Assembly: GCA_017501055.1 (NCBI GenBank)
Contig: JAFVXP010000122.1
Span: 1 to 15,605 of the forward strand
Origin: Clostridia bacterium
GTDB taxonomy: Bacteria; Bacillota; Clostridia; Oscillospirales; CAG-382
Direction of reading: 5' to 3'
DNA length: 15,605 bases
Shown: one piece after another, positions 7,527 to 15,124 of the stretch
Layout of the letters: every line of letters begins with the position of its first letter
How positions within the stretch are numbered: position 1 is the stretch's first letter
Position numbers and translations under genes: made by a program
The notes under the pieces: generated by a model
What the model was told of the DNA's origin: nothing
Database searches by the model: none
What the model saw: only the letters and a program-made list of their open reading frames with translations

Positions 7527-8555
7527 CTATTTGTTACTGTCGTCAGCACGCAACTGTCCGCAGGATGCGTTTATATCTGCTCCAAGCTTACGTCTGACCG
7601 TTACGTTTATTTTATATAATTCTATCGTTTCTGTAAATAGTTTTATAGCATTTTTTTCGCTTCTTTGGAAATTTTTTTCCTTAATAGGGTTAACGGGTAT
7701 CAAATTAAGGTGACACAGCATTCCGGATAATAGCTTACCAAGCTCGTGTGCGTCTTCTTTACTGTCGTTAACACCCGATATTAGCGCATATTCAAAAGAA
7801 ATACGCCTGCCCGTTTTGTCGATATATCGCTTACAAGCATCAATAAGCTCTTTAACGCTGTATTTGTTTGCAATAGGCATGGTCTGCCTGCGCTTTTCGT
7901 CGTTAGGTGCATGAAGAGAGACCGAAAGGGTAATAGGAAGCCCTTCCTCCGCAAGACGGTCCATTTTGTCAACAAGACCGCACGTCGAAAGCGAAATGTG
8001 ACGTAAACCTATGTTAAGTCCCGATTCATTGTTGACTAACTTTAAGAATTTTATAACGTTGTCGTAATTATCCAAAGGCTCGCCCATGCCCATAAGAACG
8101 ATATTTGAAACACGTTCATTCAAATCACGTTCTGCTTCAAGAATCTGCAAAAGCATCTCGGAGGGCATAAGTGAACGAACCAATCCTGCCTTTGTCGAAG
8201 CACAGAAGGCACAGCCCATACGGCAACCGACCTGCGTCGAGATACACATTGTGTTTCCGTGATGATAACGCATAAAAACGCTTTCAACCGTTTCGCCGTC
8301 GTGTAATTCATAAAGATATTTAACCGTTCCGTCAATGGCGGAAACAAGCTTTCTTTTGATGCTTGCGGTGGGAATAAACGCATTTTCGGATAGCTTTTCA
8401 CGAAAATCCTTCGGCAATACCGAAAATTCGGTTAAATCACGTTTTCCCTTATATAAACCTTCGAAAATCTGTTTCCCTCTGTATTTCGGCTGACCGAGCT
8501 GTACGCAAAATTCAGCCAATTCTTCGGGAAACATAGAAAGAAGATCGGTTTTCAT
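7527..8555 (-). CDS. rlmN: 23S rRNA A2503 / tRNA A37 C2-methyltransferase (radical SAM)
   Basis: RlmN methylates carbon 2 of A2503 in 23S rRNA, at the peptide exit tunnel entrance, and of A37 in some tRNAs, supporting translational accuracy. The radical-SAM cluster motif is C111-x3-C115-x2-C118 (GCRMGCAFC), followed by GMGEP (156-160), which binds SAM. The methyl-carrying cysteine is probably C332 in INASCGQLR, matching C355 of the E. coli enzyme. The 342 residues are typical. It is RlmN rather than Cfr by gene neighbourhood. The ATG is separated from the rsmB stop by a single base (TGAGATG), and its GGGAG site lies in the last rsmB codons, so translation is probably coupled. Confidence 0.95.
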   Translation of the reverse strand: MKTDLLSMFPEELAEFCVQLGQPKYRGKQIFEGLYKGKRDLTEFSVLPKDFREKLSENAFIPTASIKRKLVSAIDGTVKYLYELHDGETVESVFMRYHHGNTMCISTQVGCRMGCAFCASTKAGLVRSLMPSEMLLQILEAERDLNERVSNIVLMGMGEPLDNYDNVIKFLKLVNNESGLNIGLRHISLSTCGLVDKMDRLAEEGLPITLSVSLHAPNDEKRRQTMPIANKYSVKELIDACKRYIDKTGRRISFEYALISGVNDSKEDAHELGKLLSGMLCHLNLIPVNPIKEKNFQRSEKNAIKLFTETIELYKINVTVRRKLGADINASCGQLRADDSNK

Positions 8556-8556
8556 C

Positions 8557-9786
8557 TCATTTCTCCCGTATTATTTTTGCCGTATAAAAGCCTTCGAATT
8601 CCTCACCGTAGGGAAGATAGGTCTTTTCCTCTATCAAACGGAAATTGTTGTTGTTTTCCAAGAAATCTCTAACGTTGTCTTCGTTTTCAATTTTGTTGAC
8701 AGAGCAGGTCGAATATACCATAATTCCGCCAACCTTAAGGTATTTCGAAGCGGAATTGATAATAGCCTTTTGTGTGGGGTAAAGCCCCTTAAATTCATCG
8801 GGTGATTTGTATTTAATTTCGGGCTTACTGCCCATAACACCCGTACCGCTGCAGGGAACGTCGCAAATAACTCTGTCTGCCGTTCCTATAAGCGAATCGA
8901 CGGTTCTTCTTGCATCGTTAACCTGCGTTTTAATTATAGTAATACCAAGCATTTCTGCACTCTTTTGAATAAGCGGAAGCTTGTTTTTGTGCAGATCAAA
9001 GGAATAAATATGCCCCTTGTTCTGCATATCAATAGCCGCACCCAAGCTTTTACCGCCGGGGCAGGCACAAACGTCAATAACGGTATGTCCCGGTTTTGCA
9101 TCAAGAAGTTTAACAGCCTTCTGCGAAGCAAGCCCTTGAATATAAAAATTGCCGTCACTTATCTTTTCAATAACCTTTTGGCTGTTTTCGGCAACGACAG
9201 TAGTTTCCGAAATCACCGTACCGCCAATCTCGTCAGCAACGGAGGTTGCGTTGGATTTAAGAGTATTGACCCTCAAAAATAAAGGTTTGTTGCCAAAAAA
9301 GGATTCGAATATCTTTTCCGTATCGTCACCGTATTGACTTTGTATAAGCTCAAACAATTCTTTGTTTGCCGAATACTTAATATAACCTTCGGAATTATCG
9401 AGGTTCTCCAAAATTTTCTGCTTGCTTCTTGCAACGTTTCTCAAAACGGCGTTGACAAAGCCGGAATTCTTTCTCCCAAAAACCTCTTTTGCAATATTAA
9501 CGGTTTCATCGCAAGCGGCACTGTCGGGAACTCTGTCCATATACAGGATCTGATATATTCCCGTCATAATAAGATATAAAATATCGGTGTCGGTCTGCTT
9601 TTTAACGTAATTGCTCAAAACCGTTTCAAGCGTAATTTTGCGTTCAAGCGTTCCAAGCGCAATTCTTTCCGCAAAAGCTCGGTCAAGTCCGTTCAAACCG
9701 TCAAATTCGGTGATCAGATTCGAATAAGCACCGCCGAATATTCGTTTTACGGCATAAAAAGCCGAAAGCCTTGCTTTATCGCTCAT
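8557..9786 (-). CDS. rsmB: 16S rRNA (cytosine-967-C5)-methyltransferase
   Basis: RsmB (Sun/Fmu) methylates C967 of 16S rRNA. An N-terminal NusB-like RNA-binding domain (about 3-125) precedes a Rossmann methyltransferase. Marks are the SAM motif VIDVCACPGGKS (236-247), DVPCSGTG (309-316, C312 for product release) and STCS (359-362, catalytic C361). I chose the ATG at 9784-9786 (409 residues, MSDKARLSAFYAVKR). The open frame extends 20 codons further, to 9846, but that extension would sit inside the end of fmt and matches no family sequence. The chosen start overlaps the fmt stop by 11 bases, has only a weak GAGAG site, and probably relies on coupling to fmt. Confidence 0.93.
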   Translation of the reverse strand: MSDKARLSAFYAVKRIFGGAYSNLITEFDGLNGLDRAFAERIALGTLERKITLETVLSNYVKKQTDTDILYLIMTGIYQILYMDRVPDSAACDETVNIAKEVFGRKNSGFVNAVLRNVARSKQKILENLDNSEGYIKYSANKELFELIQSQYGDDTEKIFESFFGNKPLFLRVNTLKSNATSVADEIGGTVISETTVVAENSQKVIEKISDGNFYIQGLASQKAVKLLDAKPGHTVIDVCACPGGKSLGAAIDMQNKGHIYSFDLHKNKLPLIQKSAEMLGITIIKTQVNDARRTVDSLIGTADRVICDVPCSGTGVMGSKPEIKYKSPDEFKGLYPTQKAIINSASKYLKVGGIMVYSTCSVNKIENEDNVRDFLENNNNFRLIEEKTYLPYGEEFEGFYTAKIIREK

Positions 9787-10705
9787 TAACTCTCGTTCCG
9801 TTCTCAATCTTGTGTCCGTTAAGATAACTGCTTGCGTCGCAAACACCCTTTCCTTCGGGACAAAGCTTTGTTATGATAATACTGCCTTCTGCGCAGGCGA
9901 TCTCAATACCGCCCTTATCGGTCGACAAAACCGTACCAAATTCGCCGCGACCGTCAGAAACAACGGCATAGCGAACCTTTATACGCTTTCCGTTAAGGAA
10001 GAAAAACGAACCGGGGAACGGGGAGAGACCTCTGATTCTGTCACAAACCGCCTTTGCAGGCTCGTTAAATGTAAGATAAGCGTCGTCGTTACCTATCTTT
10101 GCCGCATAGGTCACAAGAGCTTCGTCTTGCTTCGTTCTCGGAATATTTCCGTTCTCTGCAAAAACGAGAAACTCCGTCAGAGCCTCCTTGCCGATTTCTG
10201 CAAGACGGTCGTGATATTCCTCTGCCGTCCATTCGGAAGGTATTTCGGTTTCCTTGGTAAGAACCATATCACCCGTGTCCATACCCTCGTCCATAAACAT
10301 AACCGTAACACCGCCGACGGTATCGCCGTTCATAATTGCACGGTTTATGGGCGCAGCACCTCTAAGTGCAGGAAGCAGGGAAGCGTGTATGTTAAAACAA
10401 CCGATCTTCGGTATATCCAATATTCTTTTTGAAAGTATTCTGCCGTATGCCGTAACGATAAAAAGATCGGCATCGGCGTTTACAAGCGTTTCAATAATGC
10501 TTTCGTCCTTGAGCGTTTCGGGCGAGATGACCTCTGTACCCTTTGAAAGCGCATATTGCTTAACGGGCGAAGGGGTAAGTGTATATCCACGTCCTTTAGG
10601 TCTGTCGGGCTGGGTAACTACAAGAACGACCTCGTGTCCCGATTCATATAGAGCCTCAAGAGAAGACACCGCAAAATCGGGCGTTCCCATAAAAACTATT
10701 CTCAT
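9776..10705 (-). CDS. fmt: Methionyl-tRNA formyltransferase
   Basis: Fmt formylates the amino group of initiator Met-tRNA using 10-formyltetrahydrofolate, enabling bacterial translation initiation. Motifs: MGTPDFAV (6-13), the catalytic N105 and H107 in FNIHASLLPALRGAAPI (104-120), and D143 in GMDTGD (141-146). The C-terminal tRNA-binding domain is about 205-309. The 309 residues are normal. The ATG overlaps the def stop in ATGA, with a GAGG site 7 bases upstream inside def. The def-fmt pair works as a cycle: formylation before initiation, deformylation after. Confidence 0.96.
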   Translation of the reverse strand: MRIVFMGTPDFAVSSLEALYESGHEVVLVVTQPDRPKGRGYTLTPSPVKQYALSKGTEVISPETLKDESIIETLVNADADLFIVTAYGRILSKRILDIPKIGCFNIHASLLPALRGAAPINRAIMNGDTVGGVTVMFMDEGMDTGDMVLTKETEIPSEWTAEEYHDRLAEIGKEALTEFLVFAENGNIPRTKQDEALVTYAAKIGNDDAYLTFNEPAKAVCDRIRGLSPFPGSFFFLNGKRIKVRYAVVSDGRGEFGTVLSTDKGGIEIACAEGSIIITKLCPEGKGVCDASSYLNGHKIENGTRVNER

Positions 10706-11175
10706 TCTCCGTCCTCGATTTCGTCGGGATTGTAAATTTCATCGGCCTTGTCGATATAAAGTGTGCCGTCAAGATGGTCAAGCTCGTGGCAGAAGCATCT
10801 TGCCATAAGACCTTCGCCTTCGGCTTCGTAAATATTTCCGTTTCTGTCCATAGCACGAACCTTAACCCAAGCGGGACGCTTTACAAGACCGTATTTTTCG
10901 GGAACGGACAAGCAAGCCTCGATCTCTTCCTGAACCCCTTTGGTTTCGATAATTTCGGGGTTTATCATTTCGTATTTTATGTCGTCTATCTCAACGATAA
11001 CGATTCTTCTCAAAACACCAACCTGAGGTGCGGCAAGACCAACACCCTGCGCCTTATCGAGCGTTTCGTGCATATCGTCAAGCAAGGTGAGTATTCTGGG
11101 GGTAATCTGCTCAACAGGTCTGCATTTTTTGCGAAGCGTTTCGTCGCCTTCTTTTAATATGTTTAAAATCGCCAT
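10702..11175 (-). CDS. def: Peptide deformylase
   Basis: Peptide deformylase removes the N-formyl group from nascent proteins. The three metal-site motifs are GVGLAAPQVG (44-53), EACLS (86-90) and HELDH (130-134). The metal ligands are C88, H130 and H134, and E131 is the catalytic acid. The second motif is EACLS rather than the usual EGCLS. The 157 residues fit the family, and the polar, acidic C-terminus follows the last helix. Translation starts at ATG (11173-11175) with AGGAGG 5 bases upstream (11181-11186), a site that overlaps the priA stop codon. The next gene, fmt, overlaps its stop by 4 bases. Confidence 0.96.
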   Translation of the reverse strand: MAILNILKEGDETLRKKCRPVEQITPRILTLLDDMHETLDKAQGVGLAAPQVGVLRRIVIVEIDDIKYEMINPEIIETKGVQEEIEACLSVPEKYGLVKRPAWVKVRAMDRNGNIYEAEGEGLMARCFCHELDHLDGTLYIDKADEIYNPDEIEDGE

Positions 11176-11184
11176 AATTGCCTC

Positions 11185-13653
11185 CTAAATAATGCTGGGA
11201 TTAACGTCAAGGTCAAGTTTTACGTTCTTAGGCAGTGCGGAAAGACCTTCTGCATACAAAGCGGAAAGAAATCCTCTTGCCCTTGCGCCGTCCTTGTATT
11301 TAATAATAATACGCTGACGGAATTTTCCCATAACCTTATAAATACCGTTTTTAAACGGACCGAATTTAATAATTTTAATATCTTTATATTCCTTGTCGTA
11401 AAGCGACAGTAATATCGTGTTGAATTTCTTTGCAAAAGCCTCGCAATCGCTTTCCGAAACCGAAGCAAACCCAAAAACAGCCATCGAACAGAAGGGAGGG
11501 AATACAACGGCTTTTCGCAATCGTATCTCGCTTTCAAAAAAGTCCTCGTAGTTCTGTGTTGCCGCAAGACAAAGAGTTTCGTTTTCGGGATTATAGGTCT
11601 GCAATATCGCACGACCACGCTTTCCCGAACGTCCTGCACGTCCCACAAGCTGTGAAATAAGCGAAAAGGTTCGCTCGCTTGCACGGAAATCGTCCATATA
11701 AAGTGCACTGTCCACAGAAACTGCACCCGCAAGCTTAACGTTGGGAAAATCAAGTCCCTTGGAGATCATCTGTGTACCAATAAGTATATCGGTTTCGCCG
11801 TTGGCAAATTCGTCAATAAGCTTATCGTGCGAAAATTTTGCTTTCGTCGTGTCGGAATCCATTCGGGTGATCTTCAAATCGGGAAAATCCCGTTCAAGCT
11901 CGTCTTGGAGCTTTTGTGTGCCGAATCCTTTGTATCCGATATGCTCACTTCCGCAAGCAGGGCAGTTATCGGGCAAAGCACTCGTGTATCCGCAATAGTG
12001 GCAGGACATTCGCTTTGCACTTTTGATATTACCCTCGTATGCGTGGTGTGTGAGCGAGACCGAACAGTTCGGACAGGCAAAAACGTATCCGCATGCACGG
12101 CAGGATATATGTGAATTATAACCGCGTCTGTTAACGAAAAGAAGCGATTGCTTTCCTTCTTCTTTTGCGGTTTTCAGTTCTTCCGAAAGCCTTTTTCCGA
12201 TAAGCTTTTCCATGGTGAAGGTTTCGTCTTCACGCATATCTTCGATTATAACCTCGGGCAATTCGGTTCCGCCAAAGCGTTCTTTGAGGGTGAAAAGGGA
12301 ATATGTTCCTGATTTTGCCTTTTGATAGCTTTCAATCGACGGTGTTGCAGAGGAAAGAAGCATTAAAGCCTTTGATTGACTGCATCTGAAGCGTGCAATA
12401 TCAACTGCGTGATACTTGGGTTGCATCTCACTTTTATAGGTGTGCGCCTGCTCCTCGTCAATGGCAATAAGACCAAGATTTTTAAAGGGAGCAAAAATAG
12501 CACTTCTTGTGCCGATAACAACGTCAATATCGCCTGCAAGTATCTTTCTGTAAGTATCCGTACGCTCGCCGACGGAAAGCATCGAATGTATCAAAGCCAA
12601 CCGCTTGCCGAAAGCTCTTGCATAAGCATTAACGGCTTGTGAAGCCAAACCGATCTCGGGAAGAAGGATTATAACCTGCCTTCCGCTTTCTATGACCGCT
12701 TTTGCGGTTTCTGTAATTACTCTCGTCTTTCCGCTTCCCGTAACACCAAAAAGCAAAGCCGCCTTAGCTTCTTTTGCTTCGGAAAGCTCGATAAGCCCCG
12801 AAACAGCGTTCTGCTGTTCCTCGGAGAGAGAATATTCTCCTTCGGGCTCAATTCCGTCAAAGGAATATGCATCACGGAAAAACGAGGTTTCCAGCTTGTT
12901 TATAATACCCTTTTTGATAAGAGCCGAAACAATAGCAGGCGAAAAACCGCCGATCTCTTCAATTTCGTGCATTGTTGCGGCAGGGTAATGAACGAGAAAA
13001 AGAAGTAAACCCTTTTGCTTCTCGGTCAATCCTTCGCCCGATTCCGCAATTTCGTTTGCTTCTTCTTCGGTAATGTTAAGACTGTATGTGAAAAGATTCT
13101 TTTCATTAAGCTTTTCCGGCACTCTCGATTTCTTAATAAGAATCCCAAGCCTGCAAAGCGAATTAAGAAGCGTTTTTGCTTCTTCTCCGTATTCGGAAAT
13201 AATCTCACGCTCGCTGACTGTACCTTTAAGCGATACCGTTCTGAAAAGAACCTCGCCTGCCGAGTTAAGCTTGCTTATATCTGCGTTCTCTGCAGGCTCA
13301 TAAATTGTTTCGCTGTCAAGATTAACTCCCGGGGGAATAACCGTGCGGAAGGCACTCCCGAAAGTGCAGAAAAAGCGCTCCTTCATGAAGGTGCAGGTGT
13401 TGATAAGGTCTTCGGGCACGTCAAAAGGATAGCGCATAATGCTGTCGATGGGCTTAACGTGAGGATATTCACAGCTCTCCGCAAAACCAACGACTATTGC
13501 GCTTCTTCTTTTGTTTGCGTTTCCGAACGGAACAACAACTACCGAACCAACCTTAATTTCTTCACGTAATTCAAAAGGCACAAAATAAGAATATTTTCTG
13601 TCAATGCCGTAAGAAATATCGGTTATGTGTACGAAGGCATACGCTTTGTTCAT
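11185..13653 (-). CDS. priA: Replication restart helicase PriA (primosomal protein N')
   Basis: PriA recognises stalled or repaired forks and reloads the replisome. Its 822 residues exceed the 732 of E. coli but fit Firmicutes. The order is: DNA-binding N-terminus (1-105), winged-helix region (about 205-260), and helicase lobes with Walker A GVTGSGKT (303-310), motif II DEEQ (399-402), SSATPS (434-439), GTQMISKGLDFPNV (626-639) and QLVGRAGR (668-675). The two zinc sites use C518, C521, C527, C530, C551, C554, C564 and C567. All key residues are present, but motif II is DEEQ where E. coli has DEEH. The ATG (13651-13653) lies 5 bases after the rpoZ stop and has no clear Shine-Dalgarno, so expression probably depends on rpoZ translation. 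coaBC, which often separates rpoZ and priA, is absent. Confidence 0.97.
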   Translation of the reverse strand: MNKAYAFVHITDISYGIDRKYSYFVPFELREEIKVGSVVVVPFGNANKRRSAIVVGFAESCEYPHVKPIDSIMRYPFDVPEDLINTCTFMKERFFCTFGSAFRTVIPPGVNLDSETIYEPAENADISKLNSAGEVLFRTVSLKGTVSEREIISEYGEEAKTLLNSLCRLGILIKKSRVPEKLNEKNLFTYSLNITEEEANEIAESGEGLTEKQKGLLLFLVHYPAATMHEIEEIGGFSPAIVSALIKKGIINKLETSFFRDAYSFDGIEPEGEYSLSEEQQNAVSGLIELSEAKEAKAALLFGVTGSGKTRVITETAKAVIESGRQVIILLPEIGLASQAVNAYARAFGKRLALIHSMLSVGERTDTYRKILAGDIDVVIGTRSAIFAPFKNLGLIAIDEEQAHTYKSEMQPKYHAVDIARFRCSQSKALMLLSSATPSIESYQKAKSGTYSLFTLKERFGGTELPEVIIEDMREDETFTMEKLIGKRLSEELKTAKEEGKQSLLFVNRRGYNSHISCRACGYVFACPNCSVSLTHHAYEGNIKSAKRMSCHYCGYTSALPDNCPACGSEHIGYKGFGTQKLQDELERDFPDLKITRMDSDTTKAKFSHDKLIDEFANGETDILIGTQMISKGLDFPNVKLAGAVSVDSALYMDDFRASERTFSLISQLVGRAGRSGKRGRAILQTYNPENETLCLAATQNYEDFFESEIRLRKAVVFPPFCSMAVFGFASVSESDCEAFAKKFNTILLSLYDKEYKDIKIIKFGPFKNGIYKVMGKFRQRIIIKYKDGARARGFLSALYAEGLSALPKNVKLDLDVNPSII

Positions 13654-13658
13654 TTCAA

Positions 13659-13919
13659 TCAGTCAGTGATTATGGTATATTCGCCGTCGTAAAGCTTCTG
13701 AACGGCAACAGAAACCGGCTTTTCGGAAAGGAGGGGATCGTTATCGTATTTGCTGTCCTTGCTGAAACGGTCGGTCTCAAGTCTGCGCTGTTCTTCAAGC
13801 TCACGTTCTGCATTTGCTTTGTCGATAATGTGACGTGCACCCTTTGCGGTAGCAATAACAAGCTTGTAACGGTTAACTTTATCGTTTGTAAGGTCCTGAA
13901 CGTTGGGATAGAGCATCAT
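13659..13919 (-). CDS. rpoZ: RNA polymerase omega subunit
   Basis: Omega binds the beta' subunit and helps assemble RNA polymerase. The conserved block NRYKLVIATAKGARHI (16-31) identifies the family, though an Arg common in this motif (K-R-A-R) is Gly26 here. At 86 residues it is somewhat longer than the Bacillus protein; residues 35-60 are a charged insert and 64-80 match the conserved C-terminal part (KPVSVAVQKLYDGEY). Two ATGs are adjacent (13917-13919 and the next codon). The AGAGG site is about 10 bases from the first, so the second is nearly as likely. It follows remA by 18 bases, too little space for the gmk gene often found here. Confidence 0.88.
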   Translation of the reverse strand: MMLYPNVQDLTNDKVNRYKLVIATAKGARHIIDKANAERELEEQRRLETDRFSKDSKYDNDPLLSEKPVSVAVQKLYDGEYTIITD

Positions 13920-13937
13920 AATGCATTTACCTCTCTT

Positions 13938-14177
13938 TTATAATGTTTCTGTGATGTTTTTAATGATAATTTCGGGTTCTTCCGAGGAACATATAATGTG
14001 GTCGCTGTCGGTTATAAGAACCGATTTCGTTTTCTTGCCGCAGCTTACGTCGATAAGACGGCCTGCGTTTTTTGCGTCCTGAATCAAACGTCTTATAGGA
14101 AGCGAATCGGGAGAAACGACCGAAATAAGCCTGTCGCAATTAACAAAATTGCCAAAGCCTGCGTCAATAAGCTTCAT
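13938..14177 (-). CDS. remA: RemA/DUF370 extracellular matrix regulator
   Basis: RemA is a small DNA-binding protein; in Bacillus it forms ring-like oligomers and activates biofilm matrix and osmoprotection genes. Whether it does so here is inferred. The 79 residues align across the family: IDAGFGNFVNCDRLISVVSPDS (4-25), IRRLIQDAKNAGRLID (28-43) and ITDSDHIICS (55-64). R16 is retained, but the basic motif that reads GRRTR in Bacillus is GKKTK here (47-51). ATG (14175-14177) follows an AGGAG site by about 6 bases, and the yicC stop is 9 bases upstream. The yicC-remA order is the standard Firmicute arrangement. Confidence 0.92.
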   Translation of the reverse strand: MKLIDAGFGNFVNCDRLISVVSPDSLPIRRLIQDAKNAGRLIDVSCGKKTKSVLITDSDHIICSSEEPEIIIKNITETL

Positions 14178-14186
14178 TGCGTTCTC

Positions 14187-15065
14187 CTATTCAATGTTTT
14201 GTATCTGTTCACGAATCTTTTCAACAAAGCTCTTTGCATCGATAACAAGCTTTGCAATCTCGCCGTCGTTGCATTTCGAACCGATGGTGTTTACTTCACG
14301 GTTCATTTCCTGAACAAGAAAGTCAAGCTTTCTGCCAACGGGAACGGATTCTTTAAGAATCGATTTGAACTGTGTGAAGTGAGAATCAAGCCTTGCAAGT
14401 TCTTCGCTTATATCCGCCTTGTCTGCAAAAACTGCACATTCCGTAAGCAGTCTTGCTTCGTCGTAATTGACGTTGTCCAAAAGCTCTTTGATTCTGGCTT
14501 TCATCTTTTCATTGTTTTCTCTGACAGAATCGGGCGCACGGAGAACGATCTTGCTTCGAATATCTTCAAGCACCGCAAGATGAGAAAGAAGATCACTTTC
14601 AAGCTTTTCTCCTTCTGCTTGGCGCATAGCGGTGAAAGCATCGAAAGCCTTTTCCATAACCGCCGTAAGAGGAGCTTTGAGAGCTTCCATATCCTCATCG
14701 GGACGGGTTTGGACAAAAACCTCGTTTCTGCTCGCAACGGTGTGTATGGAAACCTCGCCGCCAAGCTCATATTTAGCCTTTATTTCTCTTAATAAAGAAA
14801 CGTAGCTTTCAAGAAACTTTTCGTTGACCGAAAGACCGTTGTCGTTGCCTTCAATGTTGTCGATAGAAATGTATATATCCATCTTACCTCTCGAAACACG
14901 GCTTGAAGCATATTGCTTAACCGTATCCTCAAGAGCGGTATACATACGACCCAACTTGATGTTTGTATCGAGATAACGGCTGTTGACCGATTTAACCTCG
15001 CATAATATGTCACGTCCGTCAATAACTTCACGGTGACGGCCGTAACCGGTCATGCTTTTTATCAT
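14187..15065 (-). CDS. yicC: YicC/YloC-family endoribonuclease
   Basis: YicC-family proteins are endoribonucleases implicated in RNA decay, including that of small RNAs in E. coli. Residues 1-10 MIKSMTGYGR and VKSVNSRYLD (24-33) form the N-terminal signature, and EMNREVNTIGSK (253-264) the conserved C-terminal block (DUF1732). The 292 residues are full length, with a Glu/Lys-rich, probably helical middle (about 100-240). It is the first gene of the long minus-strand operon. ATG (15063-15065) follows GGAGG (15073-15077) by 7 bases, and a promoter lies at 15095-15124. The YicC-RemA pairing is widespread in Firmicutes, but its functional reason is not known to me. Confidence 0.93.
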   Translation of the reverse strand: MIKSMTGYGRHREVIDGRDILCEVKSVNSRYLDTNIKLGRMYTALEDTVKQYASSRVSRGKMDIYISIDNIEGNDNGLSVNEKFLESYVSLLREIKAKYELGGEVSIHTVASRNEVFVQTRPDEDMEALKAPLTAVMEKAFDAFTAMRQAEGEKLESDLLSHLAVLEDIRSKIVLRAPDSVRENNEKMKARIKELLDNVNYDEARLLTECAVFADKADISEELARLDSHFTQFKSILKESVPVGRKLDFLVQEMNREVNTIGSKCNDGEIAKLVIDAKSFVEKIREQIQNIE

Positions 15066-15094
15066 TGCAAAACCTCCGTAAATAATATCATATA

Positions 15095-15124
15095 ATTATA
15101 ACATATATAGTATATAAAAGTCAA
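15095..15124 (-). promoter_or_regulatory. Sigma-A-type promoter of the yicC-pssA operon
   Basis: On the minus strand TTGACT (15119-15124) and a perfect TATAAT (15095-15100) are separated by 18 bases of AT-rich DNA. Transcription should start near 15088, giving a leader of about 22 nt before the yicC ATG. The -35 hexamer contains the TGA stop of the upstream membrane-protein gene, so no terminator separates them and read-through is possible. Confidence 0.8.

Noticed and set aside
9787..9846. 20-codon N-terminal extension of rsmB
   Set aside because: It lies wholly within fmt, gives a peptide unlike the family, and the internal ATG at 9786 matches the usual RsmB start.
13920..13937. A hidden or degraded gmk between remA and rpoZ
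   Set aside because: Only 18 bases separate the two genes, holding just the rpoZ ribosome binding site.
13998..14792. Plus-strand open frame (264 codons) across remA and yicC
   Set aside because: It is antisense to two recognised genes and its composition is that of a reverse-frame shadow.
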